Notes: generated from the letters alone by a model not told the origin. Counted from the first letter of the stretch, positions 50,316-60,051 are shown. The stretch is DNA of 64,000 bases from Bradyrhizobium manausense (GCF_018129685.1 NZ_JAFCLG010000013.1:62001-126000), one strand, 5' to 3'. Made by a program: numbers and translations.

Positions 50316-52757
50316 ATGGCCAGCGAACAGAAGGCGATGTCCCGAGGCGGATGCGGATGCTCGTCAAAGGCGGTCGCCGCCGGTCCTGAAACGCCGGTCA
50401 AGAAGAGCGGGTGCTGCGGGGGCGGAGACGCGCACGACCATAATCATCACGCTGCGGGCAGAGCCGGCGTCGTAGACCCGGTCTGCGGCATGACCGTCGA
50501 TCCCGCAACCAGCAAGCATCGCTTCGACTTCAGGGGCGTCACCTACCATTTCTGCTCGGCCGGCTGCCAAACCAAGTTCGCCGCCGCTCCGCAGCAATAC
50601 CTCGATAAGGCGAACGAAGCGCCGCAGCACGCCGACGTCCCGGAGGGCACGGTCTACACCTGCCCCATGCATCCGCAGATCCGTCAGATCGGACCCGGAA
50701 GCTGCCCGATCTGCGGGATGGCGCTGGAGCCCGAACTGGTCAGCCTCGACGACCAACCCAACCCCGAACTGGCCGACATGACCCGGCGCTTCTGGGTGGG
50801 GCTGGCGCTGGCGCTGCCGGTCATTGTACTCGAGATGGGCGGCCATCTGGTCGGCAGCCACGGCTGGATCGACCAAAACCCCTCGAACTGGATCCAACTC
50901 GTCTTCGCCATGCCGGTCGTTCTCTGGGCCGGGTGGCCGTTCTTCGTGCGCGGCTGGCAGTCGCTGGTCACCCGAAACCTGAACATGTTCACCCTGATTG
51001 CGATGGGCGTGGGCGTCGCCTTCGCCTACAGCGTTGTCGCCACCATAGCGCCGGGCATCTTCCCGCCCGCATTCCGAAGCCACGGCGGCGCGGTGGCGGT
51101 CTATTTCGAGGCCGCTGCGGTGATTACCGTTCTGGTCCTGCTCGGCCAGGTCCTGGAGCTTCGAGCCCGCGAGGCCACCTCCGGCTCGATCAAGGCCCTG
51201 CTGGATCTGGCGCCCAAGACCGCCCGCCTCGTCGACGAGAACGGGGCGGACCAGGAGGTCGCTATCGACAGCCTGAACGTCGGCGACAAGCTGCGGGTCC
51301 GACCGGGGGAAAAGGTGCCGGTGGACGGCGTCATCATCGAAGGCCGCTCGTCCCTCGACGAGTCGCTGGTGACCGGCGAGTCCATGCCGGTCTCCAAGGA
51401 GAGCGGCGCCAAGGTGATCGCCGGCACCCTGAATCAATCGGGCGGGTTCGTGATGCGGGCCGAGAAGGTCGGCCGTGATACCCTTCTTTCCCAGATCGTG
51501 CAGATGGTGGCGCAGGCGCAGCGTTCCCGCGCTCCCATCCAGCGTCTCGCCGACCAGGTCGCCGGCTGGTTCGTGCCGGCCGTGATTGCGGCAGCCCTCG
51601 TCGCCTTCGGCGCCTGGGCGCTGTTCGGCCCGGAGCCGCGGCTCGCGTTCGGACTGGTTGCGGCCGTGAGCGTCCTGATCATTGCCTGCCCTTGCGCCCT
51701 CGGACTTGCGACGCCGATGTCGATCATGGTCGGCGTCGGACGCGGAGCCCAGGCCGGCGTCCTGATCAAGAATGCGGAAGCGCTCGAACGGATGGAAAAA
51801 GTCGATACGCTTGTCGTCGACAAGACGGGAACGCTGACCGAAGGCAAGCCGAAGGTGGTCGACATCATCCCTGCGCAGGGATTCGACGAAGCGGAAATTC
51901 TGAAGCTTGCGGCGAGCGTCGAACGGTCCAGCGAACATCCGCTCGCCGACGCGATTGTCCGGGCGGCGAAAGAACGGAATCTGGCTCTCGCCGATGTCCA
52001 GGAGTTCGATTCCCCGACCGGCAAGGGAGTTACGGGTAAGGTCGGCGGCAGGTCGGTCCTGCTCGGCAACTCCAATTTTCTGAAATCCGCGGGCATTGAA
52101 ACGCAACTGTTGGAGACGCAGGCGGAAAAGCTGCGAGGCGACGGCGCGACGGTCATCAACGTCGCGGTCGACGGCAGACTCGCCGGCATTCTGGCAATCG
52201 CCGACCCGGTCAAGGCGTCGACGCCGGATGCACTGAAGTCGCTGGCCGCCGAAGGCATCAAGGTCATCATGCTGACCGGCGATAACCGTACGACGGCAAG
52301 CGCGATCGCGCGGCGGCTCGGCATTCCAGACGTCGAGGCGGAGGTGCTTCCGGATCAGAAGAGCGCCGTCGTCAGCAAGCTCCAGCAGGAAGGCCGCGTC
52401 GTCGCGATGGCGGGGGATGGCGTCAACGACGCCCCTGCCCTCGCGGCGGCGGACGTCGGAATCGCCATGGGTACCGGAACGGATGTCGCGATGGAGAGCG
52501 CCGGCGTCACCCTGCTGAAGGGCGACTTAGGCGGCATCGTCCGCGCCCGGCGTCTTTCTCAGGCGACGATGAGCAACATCCGGCAGAACCTGTTCTTTGC
52601 TTTCATCTATAACGCGGCGGGAATTCCGATCGCGGCGGGCATCCTGTATCCGACGTTCGGATTGCTGCTCTCCCCGGTCATTGCCGCTGCCGCAATGGCG
52701 CTCTCGTCCGTGAGCGTTGTCGGCAACGCGCTGCGGCTGCGAGCGGTTCGGATATAG
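50316..52757 (+). CDS. copA: Copper-exporting P1B-type ATPase CopA
   Basis: The 813-residue pump starts with a Cys/His-rich tail (CGCSS, GCCGGGDAHDHNHH), a YHS domain (VDPVCGMTVDPATSKH, then FCSAGCQTKF) and a heavy-metal-binding domain (YTCPMHP...CPICGMALEPE). The core has ACPCALGLATPM in the membrane, DKTGT phosphorylation site, SSEHPLADAI, and C-terminal FAFIYNAAGIPIAAG and MALSSVSVVGNA, the marks of Cu(I) P1B-1 pumps. ATG 50316 follows AAGGAG. No HMA domain is present; the YHS/HMBD pair takes its place. Confidence 0.9.
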   Translation: MASEQKAMSRGGCGCSSKAVAAGPETPVKKSGCCGGGDAHDHNHHAAGRAGVVDPVCGMTVDPATSKHRFDFRGVTYHFCSAGCQTKFAAAPQQYLDKANEAPQHADVPEGTVYTCPMHPQIRQIGPGSCPICGMALEPELVSLDDQPNPELADMTRRFWVGLALALPVIVLEMGGHLVGSHGWIDQNPSNWIQLVFAMPVVLWAGWPFFVRGWQSLVTRNLNMFTLIAMGVGVAFAYSVVATIAPGIFPPAFRSHGGAVAVYFEAAAVITVLVLLGQVLELRAREATSGSIKALLDLAPKTARLVDENGADQEVAIDSLNVGDKLRVRPGEKVPVDGVIIEGRSSLDESLVTGESMPVSKESGAKVIAGTLNQSGGFVMRAEKVGRDTLLSQIVQMVAQAQRSRAPIQRLADQVAGWFVPAVIAAALVAFGAWALFGPEPRLAFGLVAAVSVLIIACPCALGLATPMSIMVGVGRGAQAGVLIKNAEALERMEKVDTLVVDKTGTLTEGKPKVVDIIPAQGFDEAEILKLAASVERSSEHPLADAIVRAAKERNLALADVQEFDSPTGKGVTGKVGGRSVLLGNSNFLKSAGIETQLLETQAEKLRGDGATVINVAVDGRLAGILAIADPVKASTPDALKSLAAEGIKVIMLTGDNRTTASAIARRLGIPDVEAEVLPDQKSAVVSKLQQEGRVVAMAGDGVNDAPALAAADVGIAMGTGTDVAMESAGVTLLKGDLGGIVRARRLSQATMSNIRQNLFFAFIYNAAGIPIAAGILYPTFGLLLSPVIAAAAMALSSVSVVGNALRLRAVRI

Positions 52758-52968
52758 CTGAAAGAGTGCTGAATTGCCCCGCAGTGCGGAGAGCGCCGTG
52801 ACGCTGCATTCTCCTTTCCGACCTCATTGTCGGGGCCGGTCCGTACGAAGCGAAATATCTCGGACCTGGCCCAGACGGCTGTGCCAATTTCGCAATCCAG
52901 GGCGCGTCGGGGCAGAGGAACACCCGTGACGGGTCTTTCAGCATCGACGCAGTAGTAAAGGTTCGACT

Positions 52969-53865
52969 ATGACAACCAAACTCGACTGCCTGGTAATCGG
53001 CGGCGGCCCCGCCGGCCTTACCGCTGCAATATATCTGGGCCGTTTTCGGCGCAATTTCGTCGTCGCGGACGCCGGTGCCAGCCGGGCCCTTTGGATTCCG
53101 AAATCACATAATCATGCCGGCTTTCCGGAAGGAGTAACCGGCAGCGAACTGGTGGGCCGTATGCGCTCGCAAGCCGTGAAATATGGAGCGCGTATCGTTT
53201 CAGGCACCGTATCCGAACTTGAGCACTTGCCGGACGGAACGTTTGAAGCAACACTCGAAGGCACACAAGTCAGTGCAAAAACCGTCCTGCTCGCCACAGG
53301 CGTGATCGACAAGGAGCCGGCGCTTCCTAACCTCTTCGATGCGGTTCAGAAAGGCCTCATCCGCCACTGCGGAATTTGTGACGGATACGAAGTGATCGAC
53401 CACAAAATTGCGGTCATCGGCCATGGCGAAACCGGTCTCGGTGAAGCGCTTTTCCTGAGGACCTACACGTCCGACATCACGCTGTTCTCGCTGGGCGAGC
53501 CGCTAAGGCTCGATAGCGCGCAGCGGCAAAAAATGCATGCCGCCGGCATCAAGGCCGTCGAAGAGGCGGTCACGCAAGTCGAAATCGATGAGGGCAAGAT
53601 CGTTGGGCTCACCATGAACCGTCACGGTACGCTTGCGTTCGATACCCTCTACTCGGCTTTAGGCTGTGCCCCGCGATCATCTCTAGCGGGCGCACTGGGA
53701 GCGGCTCTCGATAATCACTGCGTGGTTGCCGACGAGCACCAGCGAAGCACGGTCGCGAACTTTTTCGTTGCGGGAGACGTCGCGAAGGGTGTCGACCAAA
53801 TCAGCGTCGCAATGGGACACGCTGCTGCCGCAGCAACTGCCATTCATAACTCGCTGCGCGAATAG
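52969..53865 (+). CDS. Thioredoxin-reductase-like FAD/NAD(P) enzyme
   Basis: The 298-residue enzyme has an FAD-binding GGGPAGLTAAIYLGR at about 11-25, the redox pair CGIC (about 141-144, thioredoxin reductases have CATC) and the end motif FVAGDVAKG. It may reduce thioredoxin or a related disulphide partner, or toxic oxidised products under copper stress. It follows copA by 211 bases without a clear gene between. Confidence 0.85.
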   Translation: MTTKLDCLVIGGGPAGLTAAIYLGRFRRNFVVADAGASRALWIPKSHNHAGFPEGVTGSELVGRMRSQAVKYGARIVSGTVSELEHLPDGTFEATLEGTQVSAKTVLLATGVIDKEPALPNLFDAVQKGLIRHCGICDGYEVIDHKIAVIGHGETGLGEALFLRTYTSDITLFSLGEPLRLDSAQRQKMHAAGIKAVEEAVTQVEIDEGKIVGLTMNRHGTLAFDTLYSALGCAPRSSLAGALGAALDNHCVVADEHQRSTVANFFVAGDVAKGVDQISVAMGHAAAAATAIHNSLRE

Positions 53866-53882
53866 CCCCTTCGTGGGGCTAT
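53862..53882 (+). terminator. Hairpin at the reductase stop
   Basis: ATAGCCCC and GGGGCTAT form an 8-bp perfect stem around TTCGT, starting one base before the TAG stop codon. The UUCG-type loop is stable. No T-run follows, so it may be a weak terminator or an mRNA end stabiliser. Confidence 0.5.
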
Positions 53883-53985
53883 CGTCCAGGATCGGTGCCA
53901 TTATCGTCAGGCCGATCAGGCACGGTGACGGCGCTGCTGCGCGCAGCCACGAAAGTGTGCACCGTCGCCGGACGTAAGACCCCGC

Positions 53986-54093
53986 TCACCAGTGATGGTG
54001 ATGATGGCCGAAACCGCCGCCGAAACCGAAGCTGATGCCGGGACCGTAGCCATAACCGTATCCCGGATTGTAACCATAGCCATGTCGCCGCAT
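53986..54093 (-). CDS. 35-aa Gly/Tyr/His peptide
   Basis: A short frame begins MRRHGYGYNPGYGYGYGPGI, continues with Gly/Phe repeats and ends HHHHHW. The composition is strikingly non-random: 13 Gly, six Tyr/Trp and a final His cluster that could bind metal. No strong ribosome site is seen. It resembles small Gly/Tyr-rich proteins of Bradyrhizobium of unknown function. Confidence 0.5.
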   Translation of the reverse strand: MRRHGYGYNPGYGYGYGPGISFGFGGGFGHHHHHW

Positions 54094-54527
54094 AGGATAT
54101 CTTATGGAACTTCTGAACTTTTTTGATTTGACTGAGGCAGCGATTACTGCCCGTTCTAGGAACGGTTAAACTGATTAGACAGCTGGCGGGGTCACGGTCG
54201 CGAAGGCGGTCTGAGTAGGCCATTTTGGATCACTGGCCGAAAGACGCGGCTGTTATGGTTCGCCGATCCGGCCTGCCCGTTTGCCAAAAGAATACGTGCG
54301 AAAATATGTATGGGCCGCTGGGTCTAGCAACATTCGGCGCCTTCCTCTAGGTCCCGGCTACTTGTTCCCGCGGCCCTTGTGATTGCCCAGGAAGGTGACC
54401 TGCTTCTGGCGTCCGCCTTTTCCAGGTTTTTACGACAGGACTATGACGCCGAAAGATTGTTAATCGGTTGCCAAATACGTCATGCAATGCGCTTTTTTAT
54501 GCCAAGGGGTTTGAAGGTTTGGGGGCG
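54094..54527. other. Intergenic region upstream of the porin
   Basis: No supported gene. The region probably contains the promoters of the small peptide and the porin. I see no clear sigma-70 elements. Confidence 0.4.
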
Positions 54528-56522
54528 ATGAAGCGGGTCATTTTTGGCGTTTTGCTTGCGACAGGGTGCATCTGCGACGGCGTTGCGGCGGATGCGAGTC
54601 GGCCCCGCCTCGCGGAGGCTTTCGACTGGACCGGACCATTTATTGGCGCCCATTTCGGCTATTCGGCCGGAAGCTCACAGTTTTCGTCAAGCGGCACGGG
54701 AACGCCGCCGATGGCGGGATCGTTCGGCCTGTTCGGTGCCTTCGACCCCTTCAAGGGAACGGGCAGCTACGCCATAGGACTGAGCGCCGGGTACAACTAC
54801 ATGCTGCCTTCTCGTTTGGTCCTTGGCATCGAGGCCGACGTGTCCTTTCCGAGTACGATCGCGGGCTCCGCCTCCCTCCCCGGTGCGCAGGGCCCCTCGA
54901 CGCTCAAAGAAGCGGTGCAAGCCTCTGGATCGGTGCGCGCGCGCCTTGGCTACGCGCCGGGTGCCTGGCTTTTCTACGCCACGGGCGGCCTGGCGTGGAC
55001 TTACGATCGGTCGACGCTCGCACCGGTCGCGGCCGCCGACGGCGAGATGCACGATCTCACCCGGCTCGGTCTCGCATGGGGCGCGGGGGCGGAGTTCGGG
55101 TTATCGCCCAACTGGTCGGCAAGGTTCGAATATCTCGGCACAGGTTTCGGATCGCAAGGCGTGACATTCTCGGGAGCGGCGCAGCGGGTTTCGTCGGATT
55201 GGGCGGTCCACACGGCACGCCTGGGCTTCAACTATCGGTTTGGCCGGCATGACCGGCAAGTGCTCGACGAGGGCCTGAAGCCTCTGGAGATCGACTGGTT
55301 CAATCTGCGGGCTCAGACCACCTACCTGCAGCAGTATGCGGCGCCGTTTCGCGCACCCTATCGCGGCACGAACAGCCTCATCCCCAACCAGTCCCGCGAA
55401 ACTTGGGACGTCACCTTCTATGCCGGCATCCGGCCGTGGGAGGGCGGCGAATTCTGGATCAATCCGGAGATCGACCAAGGGTTCGGTTTGAGTTCGACGC
55501 TTGGCGTCGCGGGATTTCCAAGCGGCGAAGCCTACAAGGTCGGCTCTGCCGTTCCCTACGCTCGGATTCCGCGGGCTTTCTTCCGCCAGACGTTGAATCT
55601 CGGCGGCGAAACGAAGAAGGTCGACGGCGACATCAATCAGTTCGCCGGTACCCAGACGAACGATCGGATCGTCGTGACGGTCGGAAAGTTCGCCGTAACA
55701 GACGTGTTCGATACCAACAAATACGCGCACGACCCGCGCAAGGACTTCATGAACTGGTCGCTCGTAGACACGGGTACTTTCGACTATGCGGCGGACGCCT
55801 GGGGCTACACCTATGGTGCCGCGGTCGAATGGTACAAGGGCTCCTGGACTTTGCGCGGCGGCCTGTTCGATCTGTCGAGGGTGCCCAATAGTTCGGAACT
55901 CGATCCGACCTTCCAGCAATTCCAATGGGTCGGAGAAGTCGAACACCGGCATGAGATCTGGGGCAAACCCGGCAAGGTCGCGGTGACCGGCTTTCTGACG
56001 CGGGGACGCATGGGACGCTTCGACGACGCCGTGGCGCTGGCCCAGGCGACCGGGGGCCCTGCCGACACGGCATCCGTCCGGTCGTATCGCAGCCGCGCGG
56101 GCGTCAGCGTCAATCTCGAACAGGAGATAACCCGCGATCTGGGCATCTTTGCGCGCGCGGGCGTCGCGGACGGCTCCGTGGAGTCGTATGAATTCACGGA
56201 CATCGACAGGACGGCTGCGGCCGGGCTCTCGCTCGCGGGTCCATCGTGGAATAGACCGAATGACGCCTTCGGTCTGGCTGGCGTTATCAACGGCGTTTCA
56301 AGCGCGCGGCGGGCCTATCTCGATGCCGGAGGGCTCGGCATTCTGATCGGCGACGGCCGGCTTCCCAATTCTGGTCCGGAGAAGATCATCGAAACCTACT
56401 ACAGCTTTCCGATATCGGTATGGCGCGCGACCTTGAACTATCAGTTCATCGCCAACCCGGCGTATAACCGGGACCGCGGACCGGTCTCGGTTTTTGGCTT
56501 TCGCGTGCGCGCGCAGTTCTAG
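54528..56522 (+). CDS. Two-part outer-membrane porin (Omp25-like plus OprB-like)
   Basis: The 664-residue protein has a signal peptide (MKRVIFGVLLATGCICDGVA). Residues ~35-235 form an Omp25/OmpA-type beta-barrel (FDWTGPFIGAHFGYSAGSS; FSPNWSARFEYLGTGFG in near form; WAVHTARLGFNYRF). From ~250 on it is a carbohydrate-porin OprB-like barrel (SRETWDVTFYAGIRPWEGGE; SRVPNSSELDPTFQQFQWVG). The last residue is Phe, as in most outer-membrane barrels. ATG 54528 follows GGGGG. Transport role is inferred. Confidence 0.8.
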   Translation: MKRVIFGVLLATGCICDGVAADASRPRLAEAFDWTGPFIGAHFGYSAGSSQFSSSGTGTPPMAGSFGLFGAFDPFKGTGSYAIGLSAGYNYMLPSRLVLGIEADVSFPSTIAGSASLPGAQGPSTLKEAVQASGSVRARLGYAPGAWLFYATGGLAWTYDRSTLAPVAAADGEMHDLTRLGLAWGAGAEFGLSPNWSARFEYLGTGFGSQGVTFSGAAQRVSSDWAVHTARLGFNYRFGRHDRQVLDEGLKPLEIDWFNLRAQTTYLQQYAAPFRAPYRGTNSLIPNQSRETWDVTFYAGIRPWEGGEFWINPEIDQGFGLSSTLGVAGFPSGEAYKVGSAVPYARIPRAFFRQTLNLGGETKKVDGDINQFAGTQTNDRIVVTVGKFAVTDVFDTNKYAHDPRKDFMNWSLVDTGTFDYAADAWGYTYGAAVEWYKGSWTLRGGLFDLSRVPNSSELDPTFQQFQWVGEVEHRHEIWGKPGKVAVTGFLTRGRMGRFDDAVALAQATGGPADTASVRSYRSRAGVSVNLEQEITRDLGIFARAGVADGSVESYEFTDIDRTAAAGLSLAGPSWNRPNDAFGLAGVINGVSSARRAYLDAGGLGILIGDGRLPNSGPEKIIETYYSFPISVWRATLNYQFIANPAYNRDRGPVSVFGFRVRAQF

Positions 56523-56540
56523 CAAAGGCATATCACACGG

Positions 56541-57893
56541 CTATTTCGTCGGGGTCATCTCGCTCAACTCCGCACTTGCGGCGCTGAACATGACATCCGC
56601 GGGACGACACTTCGCCATCACCGTTTGCAGGATTTGGCGGCCATCCGGCGTCTTGCCGTTGTGCGCGAGGAACTCGCCGATATAGAAATCCGCTTCGCAA
56701 AGGCGCCTGGCCGCGTTGGGACCGTTGCCTTCTTCGGCAATCTGACGTACCTGAACGGTGTCCACATTTCCAAGATAGAGATCGAGGACCGCGCTCGGCC
56801 ACTGGTCGCGCTTCACCCTGGCTGTGTTCGCTTCGAGTTCCTGGCGGTCGGCGTATCCTTGGTGAACGCGCGCGATGTGCAGCCAGATCGCAGGATTCGG
56901 GTTTGATGGTCTGAGGCGAACGGCGGTCTGAAGGTCCTCGACCGCTGCAAAGATAGCGTCCGAGTACATCCGCGCGCGTCCTCGTCCCAGATAGACGGCG
57001 GCATTGCCGGGATCAATCTTTTGGGCCCGATCAAAATCGCCGATCGCTTCCTGGTATCTGCCAATCGCCAAATAGGCGTTTGCCCTGTTGGCCCAAAAGA
57101 TGGGGTCGCTTTCTCGGAGCCGTATCGCCTTGCCAAAATCCGCGATGGCCTTTTCCGTGTCTCCCTGCATTAGGTAGACGCCGCCACGGTTGCTGTAGGC
57201 ATCGGCAAAGTCCTTCTGCAAGGCAATCGCACGATCGTAGTCGGCTATCGCAGCCTGGTAATCCTGCTTTGCGATGAAGGCGTGGGCGCGATTGTAAAAG
57301 GCCTCCGCATACGCCGGATCGAGATGTATTGCGGTCCCGTAATTCTCGATGGCCAAGTCCAATTCGCCCTTACGTTCGTAAACCGAACCGAGATTGTTGT
57401 GGATCAGCGCGCTGTTGGGGTTGAGCCGAAGCGCCTGCATCAGGTCGTCGCGCGCGCGGTCGAATTCGCGGCGATCCGTCCAGATGAGCGCCCTATAGAC
57501 GTAGGAGTTCGGAAACTGCGGCAGGAGTGCGATGGCAGCATCTAGATCGCCAAGCGCACGGTCGCGCAAACCGAGCGCTTCGTAGGAGACCCCGCGGCTG
57601 TAGAGAAGAAATCCTCGTTGGTCCGGCGCGAGCTCTCCTCGCCGGAGGACTTCGTTGAACAACTGAATGGCATACGGAAATTGCCGCCGCTCTTTTGCGG
57701 CAAACCCTTCGCGGACGAGATCCCCAGCTGTCTGCGCCGCCGAAGGCACTGCGAGGGCGAACATGAACGAGATGCAGAATGCCGCGCAGGCTGCGGCGTA
57801 TCGAATAGCACTCAGGGGCGCCGCGCCGCGCAGTCTTCCACGTGCCGCGCTTGTTGCCTCCATCCGCGTATTCACGTAGGTGCGCTGAGACAT
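56541..57893 (-). CDS. Exported TPR-repeat protein
   Basis: The 450-residue protein has a signal peptide (ACAAFCISFMFALAVPSAAQ) and about eight tetratricopeptide repeats (ALIHNNLGSVYERKGELDLA; AIADYDRAIALQKDFADAYS; PIFWANRANAYLAIGRYQEA), which form a scaffold for protein binding. ATG 57893 is eight bases after GGGAGG. It converges with the porin gene. It may act in envelope assembly. Confidence 0.85.
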   Translation of the reverse strand: MSQRTYVNTRMEATSAARGRLRGAAPLSAIRYAAACAAFCISFMFALAVPSAAQTAGDLVREGFAAKERRQFPYAIQLFNEVLRRGELAPDQRGFLLYSRGVSYEALGLRDRALGDLDAAIALLPQFPNSYVYRALIWTDRREFDRARDDLMQALRLNPNSALIHNNLGSVYERKGELDLAIENYGTAIHLDPAYAEAFYNRAHAFIAKQDYQAAIADYDRAIALQKDFADAYSNRGGVYLMQGDTEKAIADFGKAIRLRESDPIFWANRANAYLAIGRYQEAIGDFDRAQKIDPGNAAVYLGRGRARMYSDAIFAAVEDLQTAVRLRPSNPNPAIWLHIARVHQGYADRQELEANTARVKRDQWPSAVLDLYLGNVDTVQVRQIAEEGNGPNAARRLCEADFYIGEFLAHNGKTPDGRQILQTVMAKCRPADVMFSAASAELSEMTPTK

Positions 57894-57908
57894 CCGCATA
57901 CCCTCCCG

Positions 57909-58127
57909 TTAGTTGGCCGATCTGCGGGAAAAGAGCCCGGTTGCGCGTAGCCCGCAATCACCGCACCGGAACGACCAACCTTCCGACTCCCTGTACCAAT
58001 CGCCGTCGCTCGCGCATCCTGGACAAGCAATTGTCCCCCTGCCGCCAAGCTCGGCGGCGAGCCTGGTTTCCATTTCCGCCTTCAGCCGGTTGGCGCGCGT
58101 GATTCCTTCCTCTTCGCTTCCGTTCAC
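57909..58127 (-). CDS. Small zinc-ribbon protein
   Basis: The 72-residue protein ends with a zinc ribbon: ACPGCASDGDWYRE and FRCGDCGLRATG (two CxxC pairs). GTG 58127 directly follows the stop codon of the CDF gene at 58128, so translation may be coupled. It may bind nucleic acid or protein. Confidence 0.6.
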   Translation of the reverse strand: MNGSEEEGITRANRLKAEMETRLAAELGGRGTIACPGCASDGDWYRESEGWSFRCGDCGLRATGLFSRRSAN

Positions 58128-59159
58128 CTAGACCACGTCATCCGGAGCGAGCGAGCAGGCGTTGCCCTCGCTGATCTCGATCTGCAGGGTCGCGTGGCCA
58201 ATCTTGTAGAACTCCTGCAGCATGTGAGCGCATTCCATCAGGAATTCGTCCCCCGGGTGTCCGGTCGGGACCACTAGATGGCAGGTCATCGCGGTTTCGG
58301 TGGTGCTGATCGGCCAGACATGCAAGTCGTGGATTTCCGACACACCCGGCCTGTCGAGCAGGAACGCCCGGACCGCGTCGAGATCGATCTCCGCGGGTGC
58401 TGCGCTCAACGACATGCCGACGGAACTCCGCAGCAGGCCCCATGTGCTCCACAGAATAACGGCGCAGATGACAAGGCTCATGGCGGGATCCAGCCACAAC
58501 CATCCCGTCCACAAGATGAGGGCCGCCGAGATCACGACGCCGGCCGACACCGCGGCGTCGCCCGCCATGTGCAGGAATGCGCCCTGAATGTTGATGTCGC
58601 CTTTTCTTCCTCTTGCAAACAACAGTGCCGTGGCACCGTTCACGAAGATACCGATCGTCGCCACCACCATGACGGTGACGCCGGCTATTGGTTCCGGATC
58701 CCGGAAACGCTGGACCGATTCCCACCCGATCGCGCCGGTGGCCACCAGCAAAAAAACTGCGTTTGCTAATGCCGCGAGGATCGATGAGCCGCGAAGCCCG
58801 TACGTGAACCGTCCGCTTGGGGCGCGCTGGGAGGCGATCGACGCCGCCCAGGCCACCAGAAGTCCGAAAACGTCGCTCAGATTGTGCCCGGCGTCGGCCA
58901 TCAGCGCGGTCGAGTTCCCTAGATAGCCGTAGACTGCCTCGGCGGCGACGAGCGCGGTGTTCAAGGTGATGCCGATGGCGAAGGCCTTGCCGAAACTGGC
59001 CGGCGCATGGACGTGTCCTGCGCCGCCATGATCGTGGTGGTGATCATCGCCGGCGGCATGCCCGTGATCGCCGCCATGGACATGGCCTCCACCGTCGCCA
59101 TGGCCGGCATGCCGATGATCATTATCGGCGCCCCCGCTCTTGTTGTTTGCGTTAGACAT
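58128..59159 (-). CDS. Cation diffusion facilitator exporter 1
   Basis: The 343-residue transporter starts with a His/Gly-rich tail (HRHAGHGDGGGHVHGGDHGH, then DDHHHDH) and has six membrane helices. The first metal site is in ALMADAGHNLSDVFGL (H-x3-D, helix II) and the second in HMAGDAAVSAGV (helix V). CDF proteins export Zn, Co, Cd or Ni by proton exchange. ATG 59159 overlaps the second CDF gene by eight bases. Confidence 0.85.
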   Translation of the reverse strand: MSNANNKSGGADNDHRHAGHGDGGGHVHGGDHGHAAGDDHHHDHGGAGHVHAPASFGKAFAIGITLNTALVAAEAVYGYLGNSTALMADAGHNLSDVFGLLVAWAASIASQRAPSGRFTYGLRGSSILAALANAVFLLVATGAIGWESVQRFRDPEPIAGVTVMVVATIGIFVNGATALLFARGRKGDINIQGAFLHMAGDAAVSAGVVISAALILWTGWLWLDPAMSLVICAVILWSTWGLLRSSVGMSLSAAPAEIDLDAVRAFLLDRPGVSEIHDLHVWPISTTETAMTCHLVVPTGHPGDEFLMECAHMLQEFYKIGHATLQIEISEGNACSLAPDDVV

Positions 59160-60051
59160 GCAGCACGGCCTCCTCGGCTCTAATGGCTTCGTCCTCGATC
59201 TGGACGGTGACGTGTTCGATGCCAAACTCGTCCTTCATCACGCGGCGTGCTTCCCGCAGTGCCTCGCGTCCGCGCGAAATGTCGGCGACGACCAGATGGC
59301 CGCTCATGGCGTCGAATCCGGATGTAACGGTCCATACGTGAAGATCGTGGACGGCTGTCACGCCGGGGATCTCCATGAGCTTGCGTTCTAGTATCCCAAG
59401 GTCAACGTTGGCCGGCGTACCCTCCATAAGGATGTGCGTGACCTGCTTCAGCAGCGTCCATGTCCTCGGCACGATGAACAGCCCGATGCCGGCGCCGATG
59501 ATCGGGTCGGCAAGTGCCCAGCCTTTCCACATCATGAGCAGGGCAGCGACGATGACCCCGATCGAGCCGAGCATGTCGCTCAGCACCTCGAAATAGGCAC
59601 CCTTGACGTTGAGGCTTTCTGACGACCCTCCCGCGAGCAGCCGCATGCTGATCAGGTTGACGACAAGGCCGATCGCCGCGACGACGAGCATCGGTCCGCT
59701 CCGGATCTCGGGTGGGGCCTGGAAGCGCTGGTATGCTTCGTAAAGGATGTAGACCGTGAGCAGCAGCAGCACGACCGCGTTGGTGAGCGCGGACAGCACT
59801 TCCATGCGAAGGTAGCCGTAGGTCCGCTGCGGGGTCGCCTCGCGCTGCGCGAAACGGATCGCGAGCAGAGCAAGCGCCAGCCCGCCGACGTCTGTCATCA
59901 TGTGCGCGGCGTCCGCCAGCAGCGCGAGACTGCCCGTGACCAGACCGCCGACGACCTCGGCCACCATGTACGTCGCAGTCAGGGCGAGCGCCCACCTCAG
60001 CCGTCCAGCGTGTTGCGCGGCCGCGGTTCCTGCGGCACCTCCACCGTGCAT
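59152..60051 (-). CDS. Cation diffusion facilitator exporter 2 (CzcD-like)
   Basis: The 299-residue transporter has six membrane helices with ALLADAAHMMTDVGGL (H-x3-D) and FEVLSDMLGSIGV (D-x3-; S-type second site), plus a cytosolic ferredoxin-like C-terminal domain (VTAVHDLHVWTVTSGFDAM). It is about 35% similar in pattern to its neighbour but lacks the long His tail. It is the promoter-proximal gene of the pair; GGGAG precedes ATG 60051. Confidence 0.85.
   Translation of the reverse strand: MHGGGAAGTAAAQHAGRLRWALALTATYMVAEVVGGLVTGSLALLADAAHMMTDVGGLALALLAIRFAQREATPQRTYGYLRMEVLSALTNAVVLLLLTVYILYEAYQRFQAPPEIRSGPMLVVAAIGLVVNLISMRLLAGGSSESLNVKGAYFEVLSDMLGSIGVIVAALLMMWKGWALADPIIGAGIGLFIVPRTWTLLKQVTHILMEGTPANVDLGILERKLMEIPGVTAVHDLHVWTVTSGFDAMSGHLVVADISRGREALREARRVMKDEFGIEHVTVQIEDEAIRAEEAVLHV

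Noticed and set aside
50364..52106. Long open frame (580 codons) antisense to copA
   Set aside because: It mirrors high-GC codon bias of copA, is Arg/Asp/Gly-rich with no recognisable domain, and copA shows all P1B-ATPase motifs.
52925..52945. ACCCG-TGA-CGGGT hairpin before the reductase gene as a copA terminator
   Set aside because: The stem is only five pairs and the following bases (CTTTC) are a weak T-run; left out as a feature.
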